Shown one piece after another: positions 17,121-27,317 of a stretch of DNA of 64,000 nt. The notes beneath the pieces are model-generated. The model was not told where the DNA came from. It did no database searches and worked only from the letters and a program-made list of their open reading frames with translations. Each line of letters opens with the position of its first letter. Position 1 is the first letter of the stretch. The DNA comes from Chlorogloea purpurea SAG 13.99 (GTDB lineage Bacteria > Cyanobacteriota > Cyanobacteriia > Cyanobacteriales > Microcystaceae), in contig JADQBB010000003.1 in the NCBI GenBank assembly GCA_016903695.1, forward strand, positions 1-64,000. The letters are read 5' to 3'. The position numbers and the translations under genes were made by a program.

Positions 17121-18692
17121 TTATTTTTTACGCCACCCAATTATAGATTTTTGTGCCTTCGGGTAGGTACTTGTTGCCGGGGGGATTAATTGTGCTGTTT
17201 TAATAGCCCTGGAAAAGTTCCTTTTTTTAGCTTGCTTACGTGCTAATACGTAAATATTTTCACTCCATCTGTTCATTAAAATTTTCGCTTTTTGATACTC
17301 TCTACTCTCGGAGGGAATCTGCTGTAAAACTTTTATTCCTTGTAAGTAAGAATTGGGTTCACCTGGCTTGAGCAGATCTTGAGCGGCTTTTAACAGAACT
17401 AAATTATTCTCCTCCCGTTTTCTCGCTTCCGTCCAAATTTTTATCTTTTCTTGAGATAGAGCGTATAACTTTTTCTGGTCTTGGGGCACTAATACGGCAG
17501 ATGCGATCGCTGCTTCATAATCCCCTTTCTCCGCCCTGGCGTGGGCAATATCCACGATCACCTCGCTCCATCTCCCGATTTCCGCCTGTGCTGACTCGTA
17601 ACTGTCGCTATCGGGTTTTATCTTTCTCGCCCCAGCGATCGCATCATTGAAACGAGAAGCCTGCTGCGCCGATAAAGGTATCGTCGCTTTAAAAGAACGA
17701 TCGTCCGGCAAACGGCCCTGTACCAAATGAGTCCACCACCAGCAAAAAACCGAGGCACAGAGCAGAGTCAAGACACCCCACCATAAACCCTCAAAACTTT
17801 TATCATCGGGTTTCCTGGCAATCGGAGCCGTCTTTTTAACAACCTTTACGGGCGGCGATGGAGGTGGCCCGGCGGGTATATGGGGCGGCTCAACAGGTGG
17901 GGTGGGCAATTTCGGCAAAGTTAAAGTAACCCTTTGTGCTTTCCCCCCCGCTTCTTCCTGTGCCTCGATCGTTGCTTGGGGGATAATCTCTCGTTTAAAT
18001 GGAACAAATAGAAGTTGAGAACGCATTTTCAAACTCGGCGCTACTATAACCGGCGTTTGCTGATTCAATCCTTGAATATGATTCAATTCCGGTAAACGAA
18101 TCTGCAAATATTGCTCGATTAGATTTAAAGTTATCTGGTTTTGATAATGCCCCAAAGCTTCCGTTAGGGCGGTGGTGAAAATACCGTTAGGATGACTTAC
18201 TTTCTGGGATAAAGGCTCTAAAGCGGCGGAAAGAATCAGATTCAAACCGAGATTTTTGGCCAGTGCGATCGCATTAGCCCCAAGTGGCGTAGAGTTAAAA
18301 GAAACACGGTGTAAATCGAGAATGACTAGGATATGTTCGGCGTTAGTTCGTTGTAGCCCGTGGAAGATAGTAGAGATTTTTATCCCCGTTTTCTCCGGGT
18401 GAGTGGGATTACCATCGATGGGTAATAAATAATCCTCGCCGCCGTGGTGTAGGGCGTAACCGCTGAAGAAAAACCAGAGACGGGAAGTAGGAGGGAGACT
18501 ATTAAGAGTTTTCAGAATATTGCGTCCGCTCGGATAAGTAGGATCGCTTAAGATACAAATACATTGGGGGGGTACATTGATCTGTTGACATAAAACCTGA
18601 TACAGTGCTTGACAATCAGCAATCCCGTAACTGAGCGGGCGTAAATATTGATAACGATTAATGCCAATAGTCAGACATTGGTAAACTTCCAT
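17121..18692 (-). CDS. Caspase-fold (orthocaspase) homologue lacking the catalytic dyad, with membrane helix and TPR-like tail
   Basis: A 523-residue protein. Residues 1-230 fit the peptidase C14 p20-like fold: LTIGINRYQYLRPLSYGIADC, WFFFSGYALHHGGEDYLLP and ILVILDLHR. The catalytic His of the usual SGHG is replaced by Tyr79, and the Cys of LDxCR by His128, so it should not be a protease of the usual kind. A Pro-rich linker (about 260-290) leads to one membrane helix (about 302-322) and then a helical repeat region (about 340-523) with TPR-like pairs (ARAEKGDYEAAIASAVLVPQ and KQAKKRNFSRAIKTAQLIPP). Dead orthocaspase homologues are known in cyanobacteria; scaffolding or signalling is the likely role. 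It is divergent from rpmF, 66 bases apart. Confidence 0.85.
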   Translation of the reverse strand: MEVYQCLTIGINRYQYLRPLSYGIADCQALYQVLCQQINVPPQCICILSDPTYPSGRNILKTLNSLPPTSRLWFFFSGYALHHGGEDYLLPIDGNPTHPEKTGIKISTIFHGLQRTNAEHILVILDLHRVSFNSTPLGANAIALAKNLGLNLILSAALEPLSQKVSHPNGIFTTALTEALGHYQNQITLNLIEQYLQIRLPELNHIQGLNQQTPVIVAPSLKMRSQLLFVPFKREIIPQATIEAQEEAGGKAQRVTLTLPKLPTPPVEPPHIPAGPPPSPPVKVVKKTAPIARKPDDKSFEGLWWGVLTLLCASVFCWWWTHLVQGRLPDDRSFKATIPLSAQQASRFNDAIAGARKIKPDSDSYESAQAEIGRWSEVIVDIAHARAEKGDYEAAIASAVLVPQDQKKLYALSQEKIKIWTEARKREENNLVLLKAAQDLLKPGEPNSYLQGIKVLQQIPSESREYQKAKILMNRWSENIYVLARKQAKKRNFSRAIKTAQLIPPATSTYPKAQKSIIGWRKK

Positions 18693-18758
18693 TTGTTAAA
18701 TGCACTCCTCAACACCTACAATAAGAAAGCTGTGAATGAATAAGTAAAGTTAGTAATT

Positions 18759-18935
18759 ATGGCTTGTCCAAAGAAGAAAACCTCAAACGCTAAACGCGAT
18801 CAACGTAGAGCCAATTGGAGACGGCAAGCGGCTGTAGAAGCACAAAAAGCTTTATCCTTGGGTAAATCCGTCCTCTCCGGTCGCTCCAATAGCTTCGTCT
18901 ATCTCAAAGATGAGGAAGAAGAAAACGAGGAGTAG
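18759..18935 (+). CDS. rpmF: 50S ribosomal protein L32
   Basis: A 58-residue protein too short for many gene callers. It begins [14 protein letters not shown], followed by QRRANWRR, the basic start typical of cyanobacterial and chloroplast L32, and ends in an acidic tail (DEEEENEE). L32 is a component of the large ribosomal subunit near the peptidyl-transferase region. Cyanobacterial L32 lacks the zinc-binding cysteines of some other forms, and here the only Cys is residue 3. It converges with ilvA and is divergent from the caspase-like gene. Confidence 0.95.
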   Translation: MACPKKKTSNAKRDQRRANWRRQAAVEAQKALSLGKSVLSGRSNSFVYLKDEEEENEE

Positions 18936-18947
18936 ATATGTCCACAC

Positions 18948-18980
18948 AGGGAGAAGAAATAATCGCTTTCTTTACTCCCT
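18948..18980. terminator. Possible hairpin between rpmF and ilvA
   Basis: AGGGAG (18948-18953) pairs with CTCCCT (18975-18980), with further imperfect pairing of AAGAAA and TTTCTT inside. It sits between convergent gene ends, where a bidirectional terminator is expected, but there is no clear T-run on either side. Confidence 0.3.
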
Positions 18981-19032
18981 GATGATTTGGGTGATCCCAT
19001 TGTTCCTAGTTGGCACCACGAAGATAGGAAAT

Positions 19033-20544
19033 TTAACCCAAAAATAATTGATACGCCAAGTTTTCTGTTTCGTCCCAATAGCGATAACCTAGAGTATCTA
19101 AAAAACTCTGCCATTGTCCGGTTTCATCCGGCGGTACTTGAATCCCCACTACTATCCGCCCGTAGTCAGACCCATTATTGCGATAGTGGAAGACGCTGAT
19201 ATTCCAATTAGGACTCATAGAATTGACAAATTTCATCAACGCCCCAGGACGTTCGGGGAACTCAAAGCGGTAGAATAATTCGTGATGGGCTAAGGTCGAT
19301 CGACCTCCCACCATGTGACGCAGATGAAGTTTAGCTAATTCATCATCGGTCAGGTCTAGAGTCTTAAAGCCGCAGTCACTGAAGTTGCGCCCCAGTTCTA
19401 AGCCATCAGCCCGATTTTTAATTTGAACACCGATGAAAATATGAGCTTCTCTTTCATCGGCTATACGATAGCTAAATTCTGTCAGATTGCGCCGCCCCAA
19501 ACACTCGCAGAATTTTCGCAAACTACCTGGGGCTTCGGGAATAGTAACGCCGTATAACGCCTCGCGTCTCTCCCCCAATTGGGCCCTCTCAGCGACGAAA
19601 CGAAGACGATCGAAGTTCATATTCGCACCGCAGGCAATAGCCACTAAAGTTTCCCCGGTGATGCCTTCCCTCTCGACGTAAGCTTTCGCCCCGGCTATGG
19701 CTAAAGCCCCCGCGGGTTCTAAGATCGATCGAGTGTCTTCAAACACATCTTTAATCGCGGCACAGGTATCATCGGTGTCCACCAAGATAATCTCGTCCAC
19801 ATATTGCTGACAGAGACGAAAAGTTTCTTCCCCCACTTCTTTCACCGCCACCCCATCGGCGAATAAACCCACCGCCGATAAACGCACCCTATGCCCCGCT
19901 TTTAAAGATTGATTCATCGCATCCGAATCCACCGGTTCCACACCGATGATTTTTATTTCCGGGCGCAGACGCTTGACATAGGCAGCCACCCCACTGATCA
20001 GACCGCCGCCGCCGATAGCGACGAACATAGCATGAATTGGTTGTTGGTACTGACGCAGGATCTCCATGGCGATCGTACCCTGCCCCGCAATCACATAGGG
20101 GTCATCGAAGGGATGGATAAAGGTCAGACCCTTTTCGATTTCTAACTGTCGCGCGTGGGCATAAGCATCATCGTAAGTGTCGCCGTGTAATATCACCGTA
20201 CCTCCTCTGGCTTTCACCGCGTTGATCTTCACTTCGGGAGTCGTCACCGGCATCACGATAATCGCCTCCGCACCTAATTTCTTCGCCCCTAAAGCCACCC
20301 CTTGGGCGTGATTACCCGCAGAAGCGGCGATTACTCCCCTAGCTAGAACCTCTTTCGATAATTGCGCCATTTTATTATAAGCACCCCGCAGTTTAAAGGA
20401 AAAAACCGACTGCATATCTTCCCGCTTCAGTAGCAGTTGGTTATTTAACCGCTTCGATAGGTTGGGGGCAATTTCTAAGGGAGTCTCCTGCGCCACATCA
20501 TAAACGCGGGCACACAGTATCTGTACTAAATAATCGCAATACAT
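19033..20544 (-). CDS. ilvA: Threonine ammonia-lyase, biosynthetic
   Basis: PLP enzyme converting threonine to 2-oxobutanoate, the first step of isoleucine synthesis. The 503 residues comprise the fold-II catalytic domain (about 1-325), with the PLP lysine Lys51 in SVFSFKLRGAYNK, the SAGNHAQGVA loop and the phosphate-binding GGGGLISG, and two C-terminal ACT-like regulatory modules (about 330-503) such as RKFCECLGRRNLTEFSYR and FPERPGALMKFVNSM. Two such modules mark the isoleucine-inhibited, valine-activated biosynthetic form. The start gives the expected length. Confidence 0.95.
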   Translation of the reverse strand: MYCDYLVQILCARVYDVAQETPLEIAPNLSKRLNNQLLLKREDMQSVFSFKLRGAYNKMAQLSKEVLARGVIAASAGNHAQGVALGAKKLGAEAIIVMPVTTPEVKINAVKARGGTVILHGDTYDDAYAHARQLEIEKGLTFIHPFDDPYVIAGQGTIAMEILRQYQQPIHAMFVAIGGGGLISGVAAYVKRLRPEIKIIGVEPVDSDAMNQSLKAGHRVRLSAVGLFADGVAVKEVGEETFRLCQQYVDEIILVDTDDTCAAIKDVFEDTRSILEPAGALAIAGAKAYVEREGITGETLVAIACGANMNFDRLRFVAERAQLGERREALYGVTIPEAPGSLRKFCECLGRRNLTEFSYRIADEREAHIFIGVQIKNRADGLELGRNFSDCGFKTLDLTDDELAKLHLRHMVGGRSTLAHHELFYRFEFPERPGALMKFVNSMSPNWNISVFHYRNNGSDYGRIVVGIQVPPDETGQWQSFLDTLGYRYWDETENLAYQLFLG

Positions 20545-20709
20545 GGAAAGTTAAGCCGAACCGAGTAGAACCTAATTTTATCAGTAAGTGAAAGATGTGA
20601 CGATTATCAATGGTGAATAGTGATCGGCAAAAGGACGGAAAAGTAACTGTTTGAGATAATAAATTTGTCTGAATATTCTTTACTAGAGAATGTTTTAAGC
20701 ACTATTGAT

Positions 20710-20741
20710 GCCCTATCTAACCGTAGGGCTTCTTGGTTTTT
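20710..20741 (+). terminator. Hairpin plus T-rich tract with no gene ahead of it
   Basis: GCCCTA (20710-20715) pairs with TAGGGC (20724-20729), followed by TTCTTGG then five Ts. It is oriented to stop a plus-strand transcript, but upstream on that strand there is only the 165-base region beyond the ilvA start. It could end a small RNA or be part of a leader for the gene at 20803. The stem is short, so the call is weak. Confidence 0.3.
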
Positions 20742-20802
20742 AAAACTTGGATAATTTTGGCTATAGTTTAATTATAGAGTTCCTAGAAATATAACTGTAG
20801 TA

Positions 20803-21192
20803 ATGCCCATGTTAGCCCGTCTGGTTCCTTTATCATTATGTTTGAGCCTGATAATGGCTGCACCGCTTTTAGCCTTAGAGTATGAAGGAAAAAATATCGA
20901 CGGCAGAAGAATCGAGGCTAAAGCTTATTATCAAGGTACAGGGGGACTTTATACGGTGCAAGTGGAATTCAAGGGAAATAAAGCCACTATCTATTTTGAA
21001 AATGGTGGGCAAACTACCATAATTCTCAAACAATCTAGCATAACAGACCTCAACAAGATAGAAGGTTCGGGAAGATTAGGATACTGGCCGCTTAATAACC
21101 TATTCAGTATCGGGCTTGAAAGTGAAGTGGGCGGAACAACTTCTGTACCGGGCGCTGATTTGTGGATAATCAGCTTGGACGAGGAAATATAG
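20803..21192 (+). CDS. Small secreted protein of unknown function
   Basis: A 129-residue protein with an N-terminal signal peptide (LSLCLSLIMAAPLLALE, cleavage near residue 24). The mature 105 residues look like an all-beta domain: IDGRRIEAKAYYQGTGGLYTVQVEFKGNKATIYFENGG followed by an ITDLNKIEG stretch. I recognise no family or catalytic motif, and there are no cysteines. It stands alone between ilvA and the convergent gdhA, with a 260-base upstream gap likely to hold its promoter. Confidence 0.65.
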   Translation: MPMLARLVPLSLCLSLIMAAPLLALEYEGKNIDGRRIEAKAYYQGTGGLYTVQVEFKGNKATIYFENGGQTTIILKQSSITDLNKIEGSGRLGYWPLNNLFSIGLESEVGGTTSVPGADLWIISLDEEI

Positions 21193-21260
21193 CTTGGTCT
21201 TCAAAAAATTAGCGTGAATTTTCGACGGCTTTGGGCAACAGTTTGGCAACCCCTCTCGCA

Positions 21261-22556
21261 CTAATGAATTTTACCGTTGACGTAGTAATCCCGCGTGCCT
21301 TTCGCGTCCAAAGCTTCACCGAGACGATTCAAACCATGAATGTAAGCCGCAGTCCGCAAATCGACGGCGAATTCTTGGGAAATCGCCCAGACTCTCTCGG
21401 CTTCCCCCACCATGCGCTCTTTCAATCGCTCGTTCACTTCCGTGAGTCGCCAGTATAAGCCGCTGCGATTCTGTACCCACTCGAAGTAACTAACCGTGAC
21501 ACCTCCGGCGTTGACGAGAATATCGGGGAAGACGTAGATACCTTTCTTGTTTAAAATACGATCAGCTTCCGAAGTAACCGGCCCGTTAGCCACTTCAAAG
21601 ATATATTTGGCTTTAATAGAATCGGCGTTTTGGAAATTTATCTGATTTTCCAAAGCCGCGGGAATTAACACGTCCACATCCAACGCCAATAAATCTTCAT
21701 TGGTAATGTTCTCATGTTCCACGATATTGCACACACTATCGGCGCAGTAGATAGCGGCTATCTGTTTATGTTCCGACTTATAGCGGCGAATACTGGGAAT
21801 ATCTAAACCATCCTTCGCGTATACGCCCCCCACGGAATCACTGACGGCCACAACTTTATAACCGGCCTTGAATAGTAAATCCGCTACCACGCTACCAGCG
21901 TTACCGAAACCCTGCACGGCCACGGTAGTATTAGCCGGTGACTTGCCAAATTTGGGTAACAGGGAATTGATCACGTAAAAAGCGCCTGTGCCCGTAGCTG
22001 TATCCCTCCCTTGACTGCCTCCCATCGTTACCGGTTTACCCGTGACCACGCCTGGGCTGCTCTTGCGTTGAATGATACTATATTGATCCATCATCCAACC
22101 CATGATCATCTCGTTGGTGTAAACATCGGGGGCGGGAATATCTACATCGGGGCCGATAAAATCGGCTATGGCTTCGATGTAGCCCCTACTCAGTCTTTCT
22201 AATTCTTGTCGCGATAATTCTTTGGGGTTGACGGTAATACCCCCTTTAGCGCCCCCGAAGGGCAAATCTAACAAGGCACATTTGAAGGTCATCCAAAAGG
22301 CTAGTGACTGAACTTCATCGATCGTGACATTGGGGTGATAGCGGATACCTCCTTTGCCGGGGCCTCTGGTATCGTCGTAACGAACGCGATAACCTTGGAA
22401 GATTCTTAAAGAGCCGTCATCCATACGTAAGGGTATAGAAACGCTGAGACTGATTTTAGGGTATTTGAGACGCTCGATCGCATCTTCGGAGATGGATACG
22501 TATTTTAAAGCTTTTTCGAGGCGGCTACTAGCATCGGAAAATAATGAGGTGGACAT
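21261..22556 (-). CDS. gdhA: Glutamate dehydrogenase (Glu/Leu/Phe/Val dehydrogenase family)
   Basis: Interconverts glutamate with 2-oxoglutarate and ammonia. From the ATG at 22556 the protein has 431 residues; a frame open to 22628 adds 24 residues with no family match. Substrate-site lysines Lys68 (GPGKGGIRYHP), Lys92 and catalytic Lys104 (FGGAKGGI), and Asp144 (IPAPDVYT), are present. The Rossmann domain has AVQGFGNAGSVVADLL and a following VSDS; the acidic residue after beta-2 would favour NAD over NADP, but coenzyme choice is uncertain from sequence. The length and hexameric-class features match cyanobacterial NAD-type GDH. Confidence 0.93.
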   Translation of the reverse strand: MSTSLFSDASSRLEKALKYVSISEDAIERLKYPKISLSVSIPLRMDDGSLRIFQGYRVRYDDTRGPGKGGIRYHPNVTIDEVQSLAFWMTFKCALLDLPFGGAKGGITVNPKELSRQELERLSRGYIEAIADFIGPDVDIPAPDVYTNEMIMGWMMDQYSIIQRKSSPGVVTGKPVTMGGSQGRDTATGTGAFYVINSLLPKFGKSPANTTVAVQGFGNAGSVVADLLFKAGYKVVAVSDSVGGVYAKDGLDIPSIRRYKSEHKQIAAIYCADSVCNIVEHENITNEDLLALDVDVLIPAALENQINFQNADSIKAKYIFEVANGPVTSEADRILNKKGIYVFPDILVNAGGVTVSYFEWVQNRSGLYWRLTEVNERLKERMVGEAERVWAISQEFAVDLRTAAYIHGLNRLGEALDAKGTRDYYVNGKIH

Positions 22557-22702
22557 AATTTGCTCTCTCTTGCTCTCTACTTCTATTAAATCACGCATTT
22601 TGTATATTTGGCTACATTTTGTCGCCACACTATAAATTTACCTCTTAGAGAAATATGATATAAATTGACTCACTATGAAGGTTTTATCAACCAAAGAGCA
22701 TC

Positions 22703-23737
22703 ATGGGAATTAAACAAAATATTCAGTTCTGGAAATACCCCCGACTTATTCAAGAAAATCAATCTTTATTACAAGAGCGAGATTTACTTCAGTGCCAGAG
22801 GGACAGTCTCAACGAGCAGAAAGAATATTTGCTCCAAGAAAAAGATAAATTAATTCAAGAAATCGAGAAGCTGACGCAAGAAAATGCAAATTTAATAGAA
22901 GAAAAAAAGATTATTTTTGACAAATTAAGTTATTTGAATCTAAATTTGCCAGATTTTTCCCATATAAGCGATAGCCTTTTAGACATTAAAACAATTACAA
23001 ATAAAGCTCGACAATTTCAAATAGATTTAAACAATAAAAAAGAAGAATTGAAAACAGAAAAATTTGATTGGTATCCTTATAATACTTTAACTAATTTTGT
23101 CACACTAGAAAAATTATTAACAGGGGAAAACCGTTTTCTTTTGGAATTAATCGGAGATAAGCCGGTGATAGATATAGGTTGTGCCGATGGTGATACGGCA
23201 TTCTTCCTCGAATCGATCGGCTGTGAAGTAAAAGTCATCGATTTTGCGCCCACTAACTTTAACAAGCTACAGGGAGTAAGATTATTAAAATCGGCTTTAT
23301 CTTCTTCAGTAGAGATAGAAGAGTTAAATTTAGACGAGCAGTTTATTCTTCCAGAGAAAGCCTATAGCTTAGTTTTCTTCTTGGGTACTTTATATCATCT
23401 AAAAAATCCTTTTTATGCTCTCAACACATTGGCTAAATCCGCTAAATATTGTCTTATAAGTACGAGGATAGCCAAATTTAATAATGCTCACGGGGGGTCG
23501 AGCGATCGAACTAATATTTCATCTATCCCTATGGCTTATCTATTAGATGATCTAGAGGCCAATAATGATTCCACGAATTACTGGATATTTTCCGATGCGG
23601 GCTTACGGAGAATACTCAAAAGAGCCGGCTGGGAAATTCGCGATTATATAAAAGTCGGTAATACAGAAGATTCTGACCCCGCCAGTCTTGAAGGTGATGA
23701 AAGAGCTTTTTGTCTGGTGAAAAGCCTTTTATGGTAG
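22703..23737 (+). CDS. Class I SAM-dependent methyltransferase with N-terminal coiled coil
   Basis: A 344-residue protein. Residues about 12-90 are a Glu/Lys/Gln-rich coiled coil with repeated LIQEN and LLQEKDKL units. The methyltransferase domain starts near 105; the SAM-binding motif is VIDIGCADGDTAFF, followed by an acidic loop VKVIDFAP, and motif IV-like SLVFFLGTLYHLKNPFYAL resembles the CmoB/DUF1698 class acting on tRNA wobble uridine or sugars. The actual substrate is unknown. The gene is visibly more AT-rich than its neighbours, mainly in the coiled-coil part. Methyltransferases of this type with coiled coils often occur in glycan clusters, but no glycosyltransferase flanks it. Confidence 0.8.
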   Translation: MGIKQNIQFWKYPRLIQENQSLLQERDLLQCQRDSLNEQKEYLLQEKDKLIQEIEKLTQENANLIEEKKIIFDKLSYLNLNLPDFSHISDSLLDIKTITNKARQFQIDLNNKKEELKTEKFDWYPYNTLTNFVTLEKLLTGENRFLLELIGDKPVIDIGCADGDTAFFLESIGCEVKVIDFAPTNFNKLQGVRLLKSALSSSVEIEELNLDEQFILPEKAYSLVFFLGTLYHLKNPFYALNTLAKSAKYCLISTRIAKFNNAHGGSSDRTNISSIPMAYLLDDLEANNDSTNYWIFSDAGLRRILKRAGWEIRDYIKVGNTEDSDPASLEGDERAFCLVKSLLW

Positions 23738-23799
23738 TGAAGGGGAGGAATAGCGACGCTTTGGTTAGTGCCTAGTAACTTTGCCGCAGGGATTTAATT

Positions 23800-25949
<2,150 letters not shown>

Positions 25950-26017
25950 GATAAAAAATCTGTGCGGTGGGGCTATTATAGCCTAATATGAGTATCTAAC
26001 TTAAAATAGCCCTCACC

Positions 26018-26575
26018 ATGTCTATAGAACCCCCAGAGTTACTCAAGCGCCGCTTGTCCTATCAGGGCAGGGTATTTAACTTTGAAGTAAATCGCCTGCG
26101 TTTACCCAACGGTGTCGAGGGTGAATGGGAGTGCGTGCGTCACCCCGGCGGTGCTTTGGCGGTGCCGATCACCGATGAGGGTAAATTGGTTCTGGTGCGC
26201 CAATATCGATTCAGCTTGCAATCGAGGATATTAGAATTCCCTGCGGGAACGATCGATCCAGGGGAAGACCCGGCGGGCACGGTCAAGCGAGAATTAGAAG
26301 AAGAAGCCGGGTATAGAGGACATAGCTGGCAATCCCTCGGTAAATTTCCCCTCGCCCCAGGCTACTCCGATGAATATATTTACGCTTTCCTAGCGCGGAA
26401 CTTAGAGAAATTAGATACACCCCCGGAACAGGATCTCGACGAAGATATAGAAGTAGTGGAAATGACTTTCTCGCAATTCCGTAAAGCCGTGGCCACCGGG
26501 GAATGTATAGACGCTAAAACTATCACCAGTTTTTATCTCGCCAATCTCTATCTCAATCCCGAAACCAAAGTCTGA
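26018..26575 (+). CDS. Nudix hydrolase (ADP-ribose pyrophosphatase type)
   Basis: A 185-residue Nudix protein. The Nudix box is complete: Gly77, Glu83, then Arg91-Glu92-Leu93, Glu95-Glu96, Gly98 (consensus Gx5Ex7REUxEExGU). The preceding RQYRFSLQSRILEFPAGTID is typical of ADP-sugar pyrophosphatases, in which the enzyme hydrolyses ADP-ribose to AMP and ribose 5-phosphate. Divergent from argS with 68 bases between. Its last 28 bases overlap the convergent small membrane protein gene. Confidence 0.9.
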   Translation: MSIEPPELLKRRLSYQGRVFNFEVNRLRLPNGVEGEWECVRHPGGALAVPITDEGKLVLVRQYRFSLQSRILEFPAGTIDPGEDPAGTVKRELEEEAGYRGHSWQSLGKFPLAPGYSDEYIYAFLARNLEKLDTPPEQDLDEDIEVVEMTFSQFRKAVATGECIDAKTITSFYLANLYLNPETKV

Positions 26576-26730
26576 CCCAGTTGATAAACTTCAAAACCCA
26601 CGAATAAAGTCAGAATAACCGTTACCAGTTGATTGAGTACCGGAATATCCCCCCTCCCGAAAATCGAAGCGACGAATTTCACTATCACTAAAACAATGGC
26701 CACAATAACGGCGAATTTTAAGGCTACCAT
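26548..26730 (-). CDS. Small two-helix membrane protein
   Basis: From the ATG at 26730 the product is 60 residues with two hydrophobic helices (about 3-24 and 33-55) joined by GRGDIPVLNQ. The frame remains open to 26832, but the extra 34 residues are not membrane-like and would nearly reach the divergent VOC gene, so the shorter form is preferred. A GGGAGAAGATC ribosome-binding region precedes it. No family is recognised. Its 3' end overlaps the Nudix gene by 28 bases. Confidence 0.6.
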   Translation of the reverse strand: MVALKFAVIVAIVLVIVKFVASIFGRGDIPVLNQLVTVILTLFVGFEVYQLGQTLVSGLR

Positions 26731-26847
26731 GATCTTCTCCCTCACTGTTCTCTCACAGTATAGTATGCTCGAATCCCGAAGGGTATTTGTGATGACACAA
26801 AAATTATCCCCTAAAATTGAAGTTAAAACCAACTAGAGAGCGCTTGA

Positions 26848-27285
26848 ATGATGACTTCCTCACCCATGTTTCATTTAGCCATACCCATCACCGACGTTAT
26901 CGAAGCGAAAAAATTTTACTGTCAGGGATTGGGTTGTGAGGTTGGACGCGAGACGGAAAAAGCGATCATCCTTAACTTTTACGGTCATCAAGTGGTGGCC
27001 CACGTCAGCGACGAACCCATAATACCCCAGAAGGGTATTTACCCCCGTCATTTCGGGCTTGTTTTCCAACAGGAAAGTCAATGGGATAACCTTGTGGAAA
27101 AATTAAAGGGCAAAGATTTTAGTTTCTACGTGGAACCCAAAGAGCGTTTTCTCGGACAGATCACCCAACATAAAACCTTTTTTATTCAAGATCCTTTTCA
27201 TAACTTGTTAGAGTTTAAATATTATCGTCACGCCGAAGCTATTTTCGGCAGTAGAGAAGTGGTGGAAATAGGCGATCGAGTTTAG
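26848..27285 (+). CDS. VOC-superfamily (glyoxalase-fold) protein
   Basis: A 145-residue single vicinal-oxygen-chelate domain with paired beta-alpha-beta modules: FHLAIPITDVIEAKKFYCQGLGCEVG and then FFIQDPFHNLLEFKYY. Candidate metal ligands are His9 (FHLAIP), the His of RHFGLVF near residue 72, and the Glu of LEFKYY. Members bind a divalent metal and act on varied substrates (glyoxalase, dioxygenase or resistance proteins); the substrate here cannot be predicted. It may share a transcript with the subtilase gene 32 bases downstream. Confidence 0.85.
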   Translation: MMTSSPMFHLAIPITDVIEAKKFYCQGLGCEVGRETEKAIILNFYGHQVVAHVSDEPIIPQKGIYPRHFGLVFQQESQWDNLVEKLKGKDFSFYVEPKERFLGQITQHKTFFIQDPFHNLLEFKYYRHAEAIFGSREVVEIGDRV

Positions 27286-27317
27286 AAATGTTATCTTTGA
27301 ATTCAACCTAGGGAACG

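Noticed and set aside
18704..18714. ACTCCTCAACA, close to the Yfr1 small RNA core motif ACTCCTCACAC
   Set aside because: It has an extra A in the core and no flanking stem-loops were seen, so it does not fit Yfr1.
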